Origin: Ilex aquifolium
Taxonomy: Eukaryota > Streptophyta > Magnoliopsida > Aquifoliales > Aquifoliaceae
DNA: 64,000 bases
Assembly: GCA_951799425.1 (NCBI GenBank)
Contig: OX637393.1
Coordinates: forward strand, 19,843,244 to 19,907,243
Direction of reading: 5' to 3'
The first letter of the stretch is position 1; each line of letters opens with the position of its first letter. Shown piece by piece: positions 21,379 to 33,461 of this stretch. The translations under genes and the position numbers were made by a program. Under the pieces are notes generated by a model that was not told where the DNA came from, ran no database searches, and saw only the letters and a list, made by a program, of their open reading frames with translations.

Positions 21379-22845
21379 TTATTTTCCCGTAGGCAAGTCA
21401 ACATATAAAGCATGTTCTAGCTCCTCGGAACCCAATCCAAATTCTACAACGTCCGCAGTACGTATAAAAGAATGAGTCGCATAGGTATCCAATGTAATTC
21501 GGGCCCAAGAATGGTAGAGAAGAACAATACCTTCCACAATGGCGTTGGAGGCATCTTCCTCCTGTTGAGTCAAAGCAAAAACCCTTCCTTGATTAGCGCC
21601 GCCGGGGGCTTGACCTTGTAACGGTCTCTGTGGTGGTAGTGGCTGTCGTAGCGGTGGCCTGTTTGCATTCACTCGCCCAGTTACTTGGTTGGTCTTGGTG
21701 GAAAGCAATGGACAATTATCTTTGAAGTGCCCAACACCTCCACAGGCGAAGCATCGACGTGCATCCGTGCCTACTCTCTCTGGTACGCCTCCCGCTCCTC
21801 GAGCTATCTGAGGTATCTGCTGTGCTGGCCTTTGTAGAGGTGGCTTGTTTGCTGGTACTTGCTCGATTGCTTGTTTGGTCCTTGGGGGAAACGAGGGGCA
21901 TCTATGTTTGAAGTGCCCATACTCTCCGCATGCAAAGCATTGGCGCGGGTCAGTTCTTGTTCTAGTCTGAGTCACTTCATCTCCTCGAGTTGTCAGAAGT
22001 CTCTGTCCACCTGCCTGGTCTGGACTTCGGTATGGTGCTGCTCGCTGCACTCCACTGGTGCTAGGGTCCGTCCTGATCGGACCTCCTCTCGCGAAGCTCT
22101 GTCGCTGCTGGCTGTCCTCTATATCTCTCTCCACCAATGCAGCTCGGTCAACTAGGTCCCCATACTCCCGGATCTTGAGAGCCACCAGCTTCTCCCGGAT
22201 ACCAGGGCTCAAGCCCTGCTCAAAGCGCTTGGCCCTGCTGGCCTCAGTAGATATAAACTCTGTAGCATAACGGGATAGCTCATCGAAACTCCTCTCGTAC
22301 TCGATCACCGTCCTACTGCCCTGTCGGAGAGCAAGGAAATCGGCCTTCATTCTGTCTCTTACTGATTCCGGAAAGTACTTGTCTTGGAAAATTTGGTCAA
22401 ATTCCTCCCAAGTGAGTGCATCCGTGGTCCTCCTTCTTTTCACTGAGTCCCACCAATGGTCGGCCTCCCCCTCGAATAGATAAGTCGCCAAGCCGACCCG
22501 AAGATCCTCGGCTATCCCCATGCCATCACATAGCTTCTTCGCTCGGCGGATCCATTTATCCGCATCCAAGGGGTTAGAGCTCCCTTGGAAAGTAGGCGGG
22601 TGTTGCCTCAGAAACTCTCGGAGAACTACCATTCTCCTATTCTCCTCTCGGTTGCCCTGTACTTGGGCTAGTGGATGAGCCCCACCGTTATGGTTGTTCC
22701 CATTCTGGTGTTGTACCAGAGTGGTGAGCTCCCTCAAGCATTGATAGATGCCTTGCATGGCATCGGGAGGTGGTGGTGGTGGATTTTCTTGGCCTCCACG
22801 ACCACGACCACGTCCTCGTCCCCGTGTACCGTCCATCCTACACAT
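21379..22845 (-). CDS. gag: Gag polyprotein with N-terminal half of protease, intact class B copy in I4 (reference copy)
   Basis: 488 codons from ATG at 22845; a second ATG three codons on is equally possible. In order: an Arg-Gly-rich start (residues ~7-18), a Pro run (~22-27), the retrotransposon Gag capsid domain (~94-194) with YLFEGEADHWW, a linker, and two CCHC zinc knuckles, C-x2-C-x4-H-x4-C, at 303-316 and 365-378. A proline-rich hinge follows, then the start of an aspartic protease. Gag would bind element RNA and build cytoplasmic particles. The protease motif reads D-T-Y-A-T-H-S-F-I (Asp 453) where active enzymes have D-[ST]-G, and the protein stops about 35 residues later, so it cannot be catalytic. 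This copy alone has SPGIREK where other class B copies have SPAIREK. Expression is unproven. Confidence 0.88.
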   Translation of the reverse strand: MCRMDGTRGRGRGRGRGGQENPPPPPPDAMQGIYQCLRELTTLVQHQNGNNHNGGAHPLAQVQGNREENRRMVVLREFLRQHPPTFQGSSNPLDADKWIRRAKKLCDGMGIAEDLRVGLATYLFEGEADHWWDSVKRRRTTDALTWEEFDQIFQDKYFPESVRDRMKADFLALRQGSRTVIEYERSFDELSRYATEFISTEASRAKRFEQGLSPGIREKLVALKIREYGDLVDRAALVERDIEDSQQRQSFARGGPIRTDPSTSGVQRAAPYRSPDQAGGQRLLTTRGDEVTQTRTRTDPRQCFACGEYGHFKHRCPSFPPRTKQAIEQVPANKPPLQRPAQQIPQIARGAGGVPERVGTDARRCFACGGVGHFKDNCPLLSTKTNQVTGRVNANRPPLRQPLPPQRPLQGQAPGGANQGRVFALTQQEEDASNAIVEGIVLLYHSWARITLDTYATHSFIRTADVVEFGLGSEELEHALYVDLPTGK

Positions 22846-23036
22846 CAATCCACAATTTAGTTTCCTTGATGTGTAAGATATAAACTAAAGTGATATGTAT
22901 GATGTCTTGATTTAAGCACAAGGCATATACAAAATCTAACTTACAATTTCCTTCACCCTAAACCTACATCTCTAGTGGTAATCCATAACCTACAGCTCCC
23001 ATGTAAGACCTAAAGCCTAAGCTCTGATACCAAATC

Positions 23037-25048
23037 TGTAACACCCTAAATACCACCCTGGACGGCATTACATTCTAAAACATTATCATCATGAGAGCAC
23101 TAAATATCATCCATAAATAAATTAAACTTCATTCATCATCCATAAAATATTTACATCATTATCCAAAAGAATATGCCCAACCATGTCATTTACATCTCAA
23201 AAATCCAATAATGTAGCGCAGCGGAATTACAAAAGAAAACTAGACTTTACAATGTTCAAAATGAATAACCTAGTCTAGTACAAAAGAAGCTATATCTCTA
23301 GTTGTCCCATTCGGGATCTAAGTACCCCTCCAAGGAAGCTTCCCCAAGGCCCGGCTCATTCACACCGAGCTCTTCCTCTAAAGCCAAATCTGAAAAATAT
23401 TAATTGTAGGGGATGAGCACGAAGCTCTGTAGCACAATCTTCTCAAACTCAAACAAGGTTTATAAAAAAACATATAAAATGGCCGGTCTCATTTTACAAA
23501 TAGCATACATAATCTTTGAAGTAAAACAGGGACATTTTAAAATGGATCTCAAGTTTAAGTAGCAACAGTAATTTCCATAAACAGTAAAAGAGACCAAGAT
23601 CCAATACATATCCATTTTTCCAAAATATAAACCATTTTCCCACAAGACCTTGTGGAATCCCATACTCCCACAAGTCCTTGTAGGAAACCATTTTCCACAA
23701 TATTACAACAATCCATCAATATGTATATGTATCTCAAACATGATTTAAGGCAAACCACATGAATCGACACATTGAGTAATATCTAACCCACACACACCCA
23801 CACAAATCTTATCAAAGATATCCATCCTTTAGGAAGGGCGTATGCCACACCAATGGCAGTGACGTATCCAACCCAGGTATTAGTATACTAACCCTCTTAC
23901 ACGGCACCCGTGAGCAATAGCGGTTTAGTCTTACCAAAGCACTGACCCCACTACGAGTGGTAGGAGAAATGCCAACCCACACGGAGCAAGCAACACGTCT
24001 ACCCACTCTACGATATCTCGTCAAAGGCCACCCATGGTCATCCCACACTCATAAGAGATACAATACCAAATCCAATTCCACAATTTACAAGTATATCTTA
24101 AAAATCCCCAAATTGAGCATTTGACATTTTCAATAACCAACCAAGAAAAGTGCAAGAGATCACAACAATATCATTTTATTACTTAACACCAAACACTATG
24201 ATTTTGAAATCAAGAATAAAGGAAGAGTTCAAGAGGAAAACCCATCACTCTTGAAAACTAGGGTTTTTCAAACAAAAGAGGGATTGGTGTAAAACATGTT
24301 AACAATTGAACAAGAACCAAGAAACAATGGAGCCATAGCAAATACATATCATTAAGAATCAAAACATACATATTTTTTAACCCTAACATCAATGTAAGAG
24401 AAAGAGAAGAAATCCCCTACCTTATGCTCTTGAAGAAACCTAGGGTTTGAGTCTTGAATCACTTGTGAACCTTTTGTCTTTCCTTTTTATCTTGAGTTTT
24501 ATCTCTCTCTCTTTCTCTCTAAGGGTTTCTAGGAGGGTTAGGGTAAGAGGGAGATGAAGAAATGGGGCAAATGGGATGTAGGATGGGTTTTATAACACAA
24601 AAATCCCGACTTTTAACTGTTTAGCGGGCGTCAGACGGATGGTACCGGTACCTAGTACCGGTACAAGAAACCTTCTGGAATCGGGGTACCGGTACTCAGT
24701 ACCGGTACCATTCAGTACCGGTACCCAGTACCGGTACCAATTACCGAGTTTTGCCTATTTCTTTTGTTTTCCATTTCCAATCCATTCCAAAACGAACCAA
24801 ATCCATCACAAACCTCTCCAACACATATTTATACACCAAACCTATCTAATACAAGTTATAGGACCTAACATTTTATATTTTCACTCACTAAAACTAAATT
24901 TCAACTACGATTTTCATTCACATTTTAAATCTTTACTTTTCAAATTTACAAAGTTCAAACACACTTCAATACCCCTATCCACATCTTTACAACCATTATT
25001 TACTATATATTTATATACATATATAAAATAAAAATGCGGGGTGTTACA
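23037..25048 (-). repeat. LTR 5 (2012 bp)
   Basis: Its terminal repeat is imperfect, TGTAACACCCT instead of ...CCCC at 23037-23047. Shares ATTATCATCATGAG (near 23083), CATGTCATTTAC and CTGACCCC with LTR 6. TATA 24588-24594; six perfect palindromes at 24642-24737. Confidence 0.95.
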
Positions 25049-25089
25049 ATCCACCCCCCTTAAAGAAAGTTTCGTCCTCGAAACTTACC

Positions 25090-25634
25090 TCAAGTAGCGA
25101 ACAAATATGGATACTTCTCCCGCATTTCTTGCTCCGGTTCCCATGTAGCTTCCTCCACTCCATGGTGTTGCCACCAAACCTTCACCAATCTGATAACTTT
25201 GTTGCGAAGTACTTTTTCCTTTGCGTCGAGAATTTCTACCGGTTGTTCTTCGTAGGTTGCTCCGTCTTAAATTTCCATCTCCTCCAAGTTCACGACTGGA
25301 GTTGCATCCGAGTGACACGTCCTCAACATTGACACGTGAAACACGCCATGTACTCTGGATATCTGGGCTAGTAGTCGAAGTTGATACGCCGCATTGCCTA
25401 CTGCTTTGATCACTTCAAACGGTCCGGTATATCTTGGCGCTAACTTCTCCTTCTTGCCGAATCGAACACGCCCTTCTTGTGTGACACCTTGGAAAACATA
25501 TAATCTCCCACTTTTAATTCCAAGGATCTTCGTCTGTGGTCCGCGTAGCTCTTCTGTCTACTTCGCGCCGTGCGTAGCCTCTCCCGGATGAGTTGAATCT
25601 TCTTCGTAGTTTCCCCATTGTAGTCCTTACTCCG
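25090..25634 (-). pseudogene. pol: Integrase C-terminus/chromodomain remnant of I5
   Basis: Common TAA (25267-25269) and frameshift. Has CTTCTTCGTAG near 25611, a variant shared only with I6. Confidence 0.87.
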
Positions 25635-26590
25635 TTAGTTCGCTGCGCACTCTGATATAAATTACAATCCACCAAAGGTTACAGTTGAAATCTAACCAGA
25701 CTTGTCCTCCCATCTTAGCTTCCAAATCCATATACATTTTTCCAACGAAATAATTTAAGAAAAATTAACATAATATCATCGAAAATACCATTTTATTGGT
25801 CAATACCAATCTTTAGAATTTTGAATTAAGGAACAAATAAATAATCAAGCTTGGGAATCAAGAACAAGGTAACAATCGAGTATTGGAATCGATAACAAAC
25901 GACTATCAAGGTTTGAAATCAATGACAAATGAATAATTAAGCTTTGTAATCAGGGGTTAAAGAGTATCAAGTTTTGAACTCAAGAACAAAGAGAAATCAA
26001 GTATTGAAATCAAGAGCAATTGAATGTCAAGTCTTGAAATCAAGAATAAATAAATAAGCAAGGTTTGAAATTAATAACAAATGAATATTAAGCTCAGGAA
26101 TCAAGAATAAATGGTTATCAAGCTTAGATCTCAAGAACAATTGAATATTAAGGTTAGAATTCAATAACCAATGAATAACAAGTTTTGATCTCAAGGACAA
26201 TTGAATATCAAGGTTAGAATTCAATGACAAATGAATATCAAGTTTAGATTTCAAGAACAAGGAAGGAATCAAGAGAAAACCCACTTTTCCTTGAAAATTA
26301 AGGTTTCGAAGGCATACAACGAGAATTAGTGGTTACCCAAGCATAACATAGTTAAAACAAGGTAAGATTTAAGGTTTGGAATCAAGAACAAATGAGAAAT
26401 CAAGAGAAAAACACATCTCCCGTGTGAACTAGGGTGTGAAGGCATAAGAAAAGATTTAGGGTTCACCCAAACATAATATATTTTAGAACAAGGTAATATT
26501 ATCTAGAATGGAAAGACATGATGATTCCCTAGCAATTAGTTATAAATTAGAATCAAAGATTACATATAACTAAACCCTACTGGTATCCCC
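25635..26590. repeat. Spacer of I5 (LTR-like relic, minisatellite 25824-26277)
   Basis: Majority type; minisatellite monomer number and order are unchanged from I1. No gene. Confidence 0.85.
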
Positions 26591-28057
26591 TTATTTTCCC
26601 GTAGGCAAGTCAACATATAAAGCATGTTCTAGCTCCTCGGAACCCAATCCAAATTCTACAACGTCCGCAGTACGTATAAAAGAATGAGTCGCATAGGTAT
26701 CCAATGTAATTCGGGCCCAAGAATGGTAGAGAAGAACAATACCTTCCACAATGGCGTTGGAGGCATCTTCCTCCTGTTGAGTCAAAGCAAAAACCCTTCC
26801 TTGATTAGCGCCGCCGGGGGCTTGACCTTGTAACGGTCTCTGTGGTGGTAGTGGCTGTCGTAGCGGTGGCCTGTTTGCATTCACTCGCCCAGTTACTTGG
26901 TTGGTCTTGGTGGAAAGCAATGGACAATTATCTTTTAAGTGCCCAACACCTCCACAGGCGAAGCATCGACGTGCATCCGTGCCTACTCTCTCTGGTACGC
27001 CTCCCGCTCCTCGAGCTATCTGAGGTATCTGCTGTGCTGGCCTTTGTAGAGGTGGCTTGTTTGCTGGTACTTGCTCGGTTGCTTGTTTGGTCCTTGGGGG
27101 AAACGAGGGGCATCTATGTTTGAAGTGCCCATACTCTCCGCATGCAAAGCATTGGCGCGGGTCAGTTCTTGTTCTAGTCTGAGTCACTTCATCTCCTCGA
27201 GTTGTCAGAAGTCTCTGTCCACCTGCCTGGTCTGGACTTCGGTATGGTGCTGCTCGCTGCACTCCACTGGTGCTAGGGTCCGTCCTGATCGGACCTCCTC
27301 TCGCGAAGCTCTGTCGCTGCTGGCTGTCCTCTATATCTCTCTCCACCAATGCAGCTCGGTCAACTAGGTCCCCATACTCCCGGATCTTGAGAGCCACCAG
27401 CTTCTCCCGGATAGCAGGGCTCAAGCCCTGCTCAAAGCGCTTGGCCCTGCTGGCCTCAGTAGATATAAACTCTGTAGCATAACGGGATAGCTCATCGAAA
27501 CTCCTCTCGTACTCGATCACCGTCCTACTGCCCTGTCGGAGAGCAAGGAAATCGGCCTTCATTCTGTCTCTTACTGATTCCGGAAAGTACTTGTCTTGGA
27601 AAATTTGGTCAAATTCCTCCCAAGTGAGTGCATCCGTGGTCCTCCTTCTTTTCACTGAGTCCCACCAATGGTCGGCCTTCCCCTCGAATAGATAAGTCGC
27701 CAAGCCGACCCGAAGATCCTCGGCTATCCCCATGCCATCACATAGCTTCTTCGCTCGGCGGATCCATTTATCCGCATCCAAGGGGTTAGAGCTCCCTTGG
27801 AAAGTAGGCGGGTGTTGCCTCAGAAACTCTCGGAGAACTACCATTCTCCTATTCTCCTCTCGGTTGCCCTGTACTTGGGCTAGTGGATGAGCCCCACCGT
27901 TATGGTTGTTCCCATTCTGGTGTTGTACCAGAGTGGTGAGCTCCCTCAAGCATTGATAGATGCCTTGCATGGCATCGGGAGGTGGTGGTGGTGGATTTTC
28001 TTGGCCTCCACGACCACGACCACGTCCTCGTCCCCGTGTACCGTCCATCCTACACAT
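26591..28057 (-). CDS. gag: Gag with truncated protease, intact class B copy in I5
   Basis: 488 codons, open throughout. Differs from the I4 copy by Phe-to-Leu inside zinc knuckle 2 (GHLKDNC), which spares all four zinc ligands, by Lys for Glu in the FEGEADHWW stretch, and by Ala for Gly in SPAIREK. The palindrome lost in class A is complete at 27414-27431. Protease residue Tyr in place of Gly is retained. Confidence 0.86.
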   Translation of the reverse strand: MCRMDGTRGRGRGRGRGGQENPPPPPPDAMQGIYQCLRELTTLVQHQNGNNHNGGAHPLAQVQGNREENRRMVVLREFLRQHPPTFQGSSNPLDADKWIRRAKKLCDGMGIAEDLRVGLATYLFEGKADHWWDSVKRRRTTDALTWEEFDQIFQDKYFPESVRDRMKADFLALRQGSRTVIEYERSFDELSRYATEFISTEASRAKRFEQGLSPAIREKLVALKIREYGDLVDRAALVERDIEDSQQRQSFARGGPIRTDPSTSGVQRAAPYRSPDQAGGQRLLTTRGDEVTQTRTRTDPRQCFACGEYGHFKHRCPSFPPRTKQATEQVPANKPPLQRPAQQIPQIARGAGGVPERVGTDARRCFACGGVGHLKDNCPLLSTKTNQVTGRVNANRPPLRQPLPPQRPLQGQAPGGANQGRVFALTQQEEDASNAIVEGIVLLYHSWARITLDTYATHSFIRTADVVEFGLGSEELEHALYVDLPTGK

Positions 28058-28248
28058 CAATCCACAATTTAGTTTCCTTGATGTGTAAGATATAAACTAA
28101 AGTGATATGTATGATGTCTTGATTTAAGCACAAGGCATATACAAAATCTAACTTACAATTTCCTTCACCCTAAACCTACATCTCTAGTGGTAATCCATAA
28201 CCTACAGCTCCCATGTAAGACCTAAAGCCTAAGCTCTGATACCAAATC

Positions 28249-30261
28249 TGTAACACCCCAAATACCACCCTGGACGGCATTACATTCTAAAACATTATCA
28301 TCATGAGAGCACTAAATATCATCCATAAATAAATTAAACTTCATTCATCATCCATAAAATATTTACATCATTATCCAAAAGAATATGCCCAACCATGTCA
28401 TTTACATCTCAAAAATCCAATAATGTAGCGCAGCGGAATTACAAAAGAAAACTAGACTTTACAATGTTCAAAATGAATAACCTAGTCTAGTACAAAAGAA
28501 GCTATATCTCTAGTTGTCCCATTCGGGATCTAAGTACCCCTCCAAGGAAGCTTCCCCAAGGCCCGGCTCATTCACACCGAGCTCTTCCTCTAAAGCCAAA
28601 TCTGAAAAATATTAATTGTAGGGGATGAGCACGAAGCTCTGTAGCACAATCTTCTCAAACTCAAACAAGGTTTATAAAAAAACATATAAAATGGCCGGTC
28701 TCATTTTACAAATAGCATACATAATCTTTGAAGTAAAACAGGGACATTTTAAAATGGATCTCAAGTTTAAGTAGCAACAGTAATTTCCATAAACAGTAAA
28801 AGAGACCAAGATCCAATACATATCCATTTTTCCAAAATATAAACCATTTTCCCACAAGACCTTGTGGAATCCCATACTCCCACAAGTCCTTGTAGGAAAC
28901 CATTTTCCACAATATTACAACAATCCATCAATATGTATATGTATCTCAAACATGATTTAAGGCAAACCACATGAATCGACACATTGAGTAATATCTAACC
29001 CACACACACCCACACAAATCTTATCAAAGATATCCATCCTTTAGGAAGGGCGTATGCCACACCAATGGCAGTGACGTATCCAACCCAGGTATTAGTATAC
29101 TAACCCTCTTACACGGCACCCGTGAGCAATAGCGGTTTAGTCTTACCAAAGCACTGACCCCACTACGAGTGGTAGGAGAAATGCCAACCCACACGGAGCA
29201 AGCAACACGTCTACCCACTCTACGATATCTCGTCAAAGGCCACCCATGGTCATCCCACACTCATAAGAGATACAATACCAAATCCAATTCCACAATTTAC
29301 AAGTATATCTTAAAAATCCCCAAATTGAGCATTTGACATTTTCAATAACCAACCAAGAAAAATGCAAGAGATCACAACAATATCATTTTATTACTTAACA
29401 CCAAACACTATGATTTTGAAATCAAGAATAAAGGAAGAGTTCAAGAGGAAAACCCATCACTCTTGAAAACTAGGGTTTTTCAAACAAAAGAGGGATTGGT
29501 GTAAAACATGTTAACAATTGAACAAGAACCAAGAAACAATGGAGCCATAGCAAATACATATCATTAAGAATCAAAACATACATATTTATTAACCCTAACA
29601 TCAATGTAAGAGAAAGAGAAGAAATCCCCTACCTTATGCTCTTGAAGAAACCTAGGGTTTGAGTCTTGAATCACTTGTGAACCCTTTGTCTTTCCTTTTT
29701 ATCTTGAGTTTTATCTCTCTCTCTTTCTCTCTAAGGGTTTCTAGGAGGGTTAGGGTAAGAGGGAGATGAAGAAATGGGGCAAGTGGGATGTAGGATGGGT
29801 TTTATAACACAAAAATCCCGACTTTTAACTGTTTAGCGGGCGTCAGACGGATGGTACCGGTACCTAGTACCGGTACAAGAAACCTTCTGGAATCGGGGGT
29901 ACCGGTACTCAGTACCGGTACCATTCAGTACAGGTACCCAGTACCGGTACCAATTACCGAGTTTTGCCTATTTCTTTTGTTTTCCATTTCCAATCCATTC
30001 CAAAACGAACCAAATCCATCACAAACCTCTCCAACACATATTTATACACCAAACCTATCTAATACAAGTTATAGGACCTAACATTTTATATTTTCACTCA
30101 CTAAAACTAAATTTCAACTACGATTTTCATTCACATTTTAAATCTTTACTTTTCAAATTTACAAAGTTCAAACACACTTCAATACCCCTATCCACATCTT
30201 TACAACCATTATTTACTATATATCTATATACATATATAAAATAAAAATGCGGGGTGTTACA
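28249..30261 (-). repeat. LTR 6 (2013 bp)
   Basis: One extra G before the third palindrome and one C-to-A change turning the fifth decamer into GTACAGGTAC (cluster 29854-29950); both GTAC cores survive. TATA 29800-29806. Shares GGGCAAGTGGG near 29778 with LTR 7 only. Confidence 0.95.
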
Positions 30262-30302
30262 ATCCACCCCCCTTAAAGAAAGTTTCGTCCTCGAAACTTA
30301 CC

Positions 30303-30847
30303 TCAAGTAGCGAACAAATATGGATACTTCTCCCGCATTTCTTGCTCCGGTTCCCATGTAGCTTCCTCCACTCCATGGTGTTGCCACCAAACCTTCACCA
30401 ATCTGATAACTTTGTTGCGAAGTACTTTTTCCTTTGCGTCGAGAATTTCTACCGGTTGTTCTTCGTAGGTTGCTCCGTCTTAAATTTCCATCTCCTCCAA
30501 GTTCACGACTGGAGTTGCATCCGAGTGACACGTCCTCAACATTGACACGTGAAACACGCCATGTACTCTGGATATCTGGGCTAGTAGTCGAAGTTGATAC
30601 GCCGCATTGCCTACTGCTTTGATCACTTCAAACGGTCCGGTATATCTTGGCGCTAACTTCTCCTTCTTGCCGAATCGAACACGCCCTTCTTGTGTGACAC
30701 CTTGGAAAACATATAATCTCCCACTTTTAATTCCAAGGATCTTCGTCTGTGGTCCGCGTAGCTCTTCTGTCTACTTCGCGCCGTGCGTAGCCTCTCCCGG
30801 ATGAGTTGAATCTTCTTCGTAGTTTCCCCATTGTAGTCCTTACTCCG
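30303..30847 (-). pseudogene. pol: Integrase C-terminus/chromodomain remnant of I6
   Basis: Matches the I5 copy, including CTTCTTCGTAG near 30824. Internal TAA at 30480-30482. Confidence 0.87.
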
Positions 30848-31803
30848 TTAGTTCGCTGCGCACTCTGATATAAATTACAATCCACCAAAGGTTACAGTTG
30901 AAATCTAACCAGACTTGTCCTCCCATCTTAGCTTCCAAATCCATATACATTTTTCCAACGAAATAATTTAAGAAAAATTAACATAATATCATCGAAAATA
31001 CCATTTTATTGGTCAATACCAATCTTTAGAATTTTGAATTAAGGAACAAATAAATAATCAAGCTTGGGAATCAAGAACAAGGTAACAATCGAGTATTGGA
31101 ATCGATAACAAACGACTATCAAGGTTTGAAATCAATGACAAATGAATAATTAAGCTTTGTAATCAGGGGTTAAAGAGTATCAAGTTTTGAACTCAAGAAC
31201 AAAGAGAAATCAAGTATTGAAATCAAGAGCAATTGAATGTCAAGTCTTGAAATCAAGAATAAATAAATAAGCAAGGTTTGAAATTAATAACAAATGAATA
31301 TTAAGCTCAGGAATCAAGAATAAATGGTTATCAAGCTTAGATCTCAAGAACAATTGAATATTAAGGTTAGAATTCAATAACCAATGAATAACAAGTTTTG
31401 ATCTCAAGGACAATTGAATATCAAGGTTAGAATTCAATGACAAATGAATATCAAGTTTAGATTTCAAGAACAAGGAAGGAATCAAGAGAAAACCCACTTT
31501 TCCTTGAAAATTAAGGTTTCGAAGGCATACAACGAGAATTAGTGGTTACCCAAGCATAACATAGTTAAAACAAGGTAAGATTTAAGGTTTGGAATCAAGA
31601 ACAAATGAGAAATCAAGAGAAAAACACATCTCCCGTGTGAACTAGGGTGTGAAGGCATAAGAAAAGATTTAGGGTTCACCCAAACATAATATATTTTAGA
31701 ACAAGGTAATATTATCTAGAATGGAAAGACATGATGATTCCCTAGCAATTAGTTATAAATTAGAATCAAAGATTACATATAACTAAACCCTACTGGTATC
31801 CCC
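30848..31803. repeat. Spacer of I6 (LTR-like relic, minisatellite 31037-31490)
   Basis: Majority type, no length change, no gene. Confidence 0.85.
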
Positions 31804-33270
31804 TTATTTTCCCGTAGGCAAGTCAACATATAAAGCATGTTCTAGCTCCTCGGAACCCAATCCAAATTCTACAACGTCCGCAGTACGTATAAAAGAATGA
31901 GTCGCATAGGTATCCAATGTAATTCGGGCCCAAGAATGGTAGAGAAGAACAATACCTTCCACAATGGCGTTGGAGGCATCTTCCTCCTGTTGAGTCAAAG
32001 CAAAAACCCTTCCTTGATTAGCGCCGCCGGGGGCTTGACCTTGTAACGGTCTCTGTGGTGGTAGTGGCTGTCGTAGCGGTGGCCTGTTTGCATTCACTCG
32101 CCCAGTTACTTGGTTGGTCTTGGTGGAAAGCAATGGACAATTATCTTTTAAGTGCCCAACACCTCCACAGGCGAAGCATCGGCGTGCATCCGTGCCTACT
32201 CTCTCTGGTACGCCTCCCGCTCCTCGAGCTATCTGAGGTATCTGCTGTGCTGGCCTTTGTAGAGGTGGCTTGTTTGCTGGTACTTGCTCGGTTGCTTGTT
32301 TGGTCCTTGGGGGAAACGAGGGGCATCTATGTTTGAAGTGCCCATACTCTCCGCATGCAAAGCATTGGCGCGGGTCAGTTCTTGTTCTAGTCTGAGTCAC
32401 TTCATCTCCTCGAGTTGTCAGAAGTCTCTGTCCACCTGCCTGGTCTGGACTTCGGTATGGTGCTGCTCGCTGCACTCCACTGGTGCTAGGGTCCGTCCTG
32501 ATCGGACCTCCTCTCGCGAAGCTCTGTCGCTGCTGGCTGTCCTCTATATCTCTCTCCACCAATGCAGCTCGGTCAACTAGGTCCCCATACTCCCGGATCT
32601 TGAGAGCCACCAGCTTCTCCCGGATAGCAGGGCTCAAGCCCTGCTCAAAGCGCTTGGCCCTGCTGGCCTCAGTAGATATAAACTCTGTAGCATAACGGGA
32701 TAGCTCATCGAAACTCCTCTCGTACTCGATCACCGTCCTACTGCCCTGTCGGAGAGCAAGGAAATCGGCCTTCATTCTGTCTCTTACTGATTCCGGAAAG
32801 TACTTGTCTTGGAAAATTTGGTCAAATTCCTCCCAAGTGAGTGCATCCGTGGTCCTCCTTCTTTTCACTGAGTCCCACCAATGGTCGGCCTCCCCCTCGA
32901 ATAGATAAGTCGCCAAGCCGACCCGAAGATCCTCGGCTATCCCCATGCCATCACATAGCTTCTTCGCTCGGCGGATCCATTTATCCGCATCCAAGGGGTT
33001 AGAGCTCCCTTGGAAAGTAGGCGGGTGTTGCCTCAGAAACTCTCGGAGAACTACCATTCTCCTATTCTCCTCTCGGTTGCCCTGTACTTGGGCTAGTGGA
33101 TGAGCCCCACCGTTATGGTTGTTCCCATTCTGGTGTTGTACCAGAGTGGTGAGCTCCCTCAAGCATTGATAGATGCCTTGCATGGCATCGGGAGGTGGTG
33201 GTGGTGGATTTTCTTGGCCTCCACGACCACGACCACGTCCTCGTCCCCGTGTACCGTCCATCCTACACAT
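31804..33270 (-). CDS. gag: Gag with truncated protease, intact class B copy in I6
   Basis: 488 codons, open throughout, the third intact gag in a row. Has GHLKDNC like I5 but keeps Glu in FEGEADHWW like I4. Both knuckles have full zinc-ligand sets. The palindrome is intact at 32627-32644. Confidence 0.87.
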   Translation of the reverse strand: MCRMDGTRGRGRGRGRGGQENPPPPPPDAMQGIYQCLRELTTLVQHQNGNNHNGGAHPLAQVQGNREENRRMVVLREFLRQHPPTFQGSSNPLDADKWIRRAKKLCDGMGIAEDLRVGLATYLFEGEADHWWDSVKRRRTTDALTWEEFDQIFQDKYFPESVRDRMKADFLALRQGSRTVIEYERSFDELSRYATEFISTEASRAKRFEQGLSPAIREKLVALKIREYGDLVDRAALVERDIEDSQQRQSFARGGPIRTDPSTSGVQRAAPYRSPDQAGGQRLLTTRGDEVTQTRTRTDPRQCFACGEYGHFKHRCPSFPPRTKQATEQVPANKPPLQRPAQQIPQIARGAGGVPERVGTDARRCFACGGVGHLKDNCPLLSTKTNQVTGRVNANRPPLRQPLPPQRPLQGQAPGGANQGRVFALTQQEEDASNAIVEGIVLLYHSWARITLDTYATHSFIRTADVVEFGLGSEELEHALYVDLPTGK

Positions 33271-33461
33271 CAATCCACAATTTAGTTTCCTTGATGTGTA
33301 AGATATAAACTAAAGTGATATGTATGATGTCTTGATTTAAGCACAAGGCATATACAAAATCTAACTTACAATTTCCTTCACCCTAAACCTACATCTCTAG
33401 TGGTAATCCATAACCTACAGCTCCCATGTAAGACCTAAAGCCTAAGCTCTGATACCAAATC

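Noticed and set aside
21379..22845. Integrated plant pararetrovirus as an alternative source of the zinc-knuckle/protease protein
   Set aside because: True LTRs with TG...CA ends, a PPT, and an integrase C-terminus with chromodomain identify a Ty3/gypsy chromovirus; no movement-protein or coat-protein features are present.
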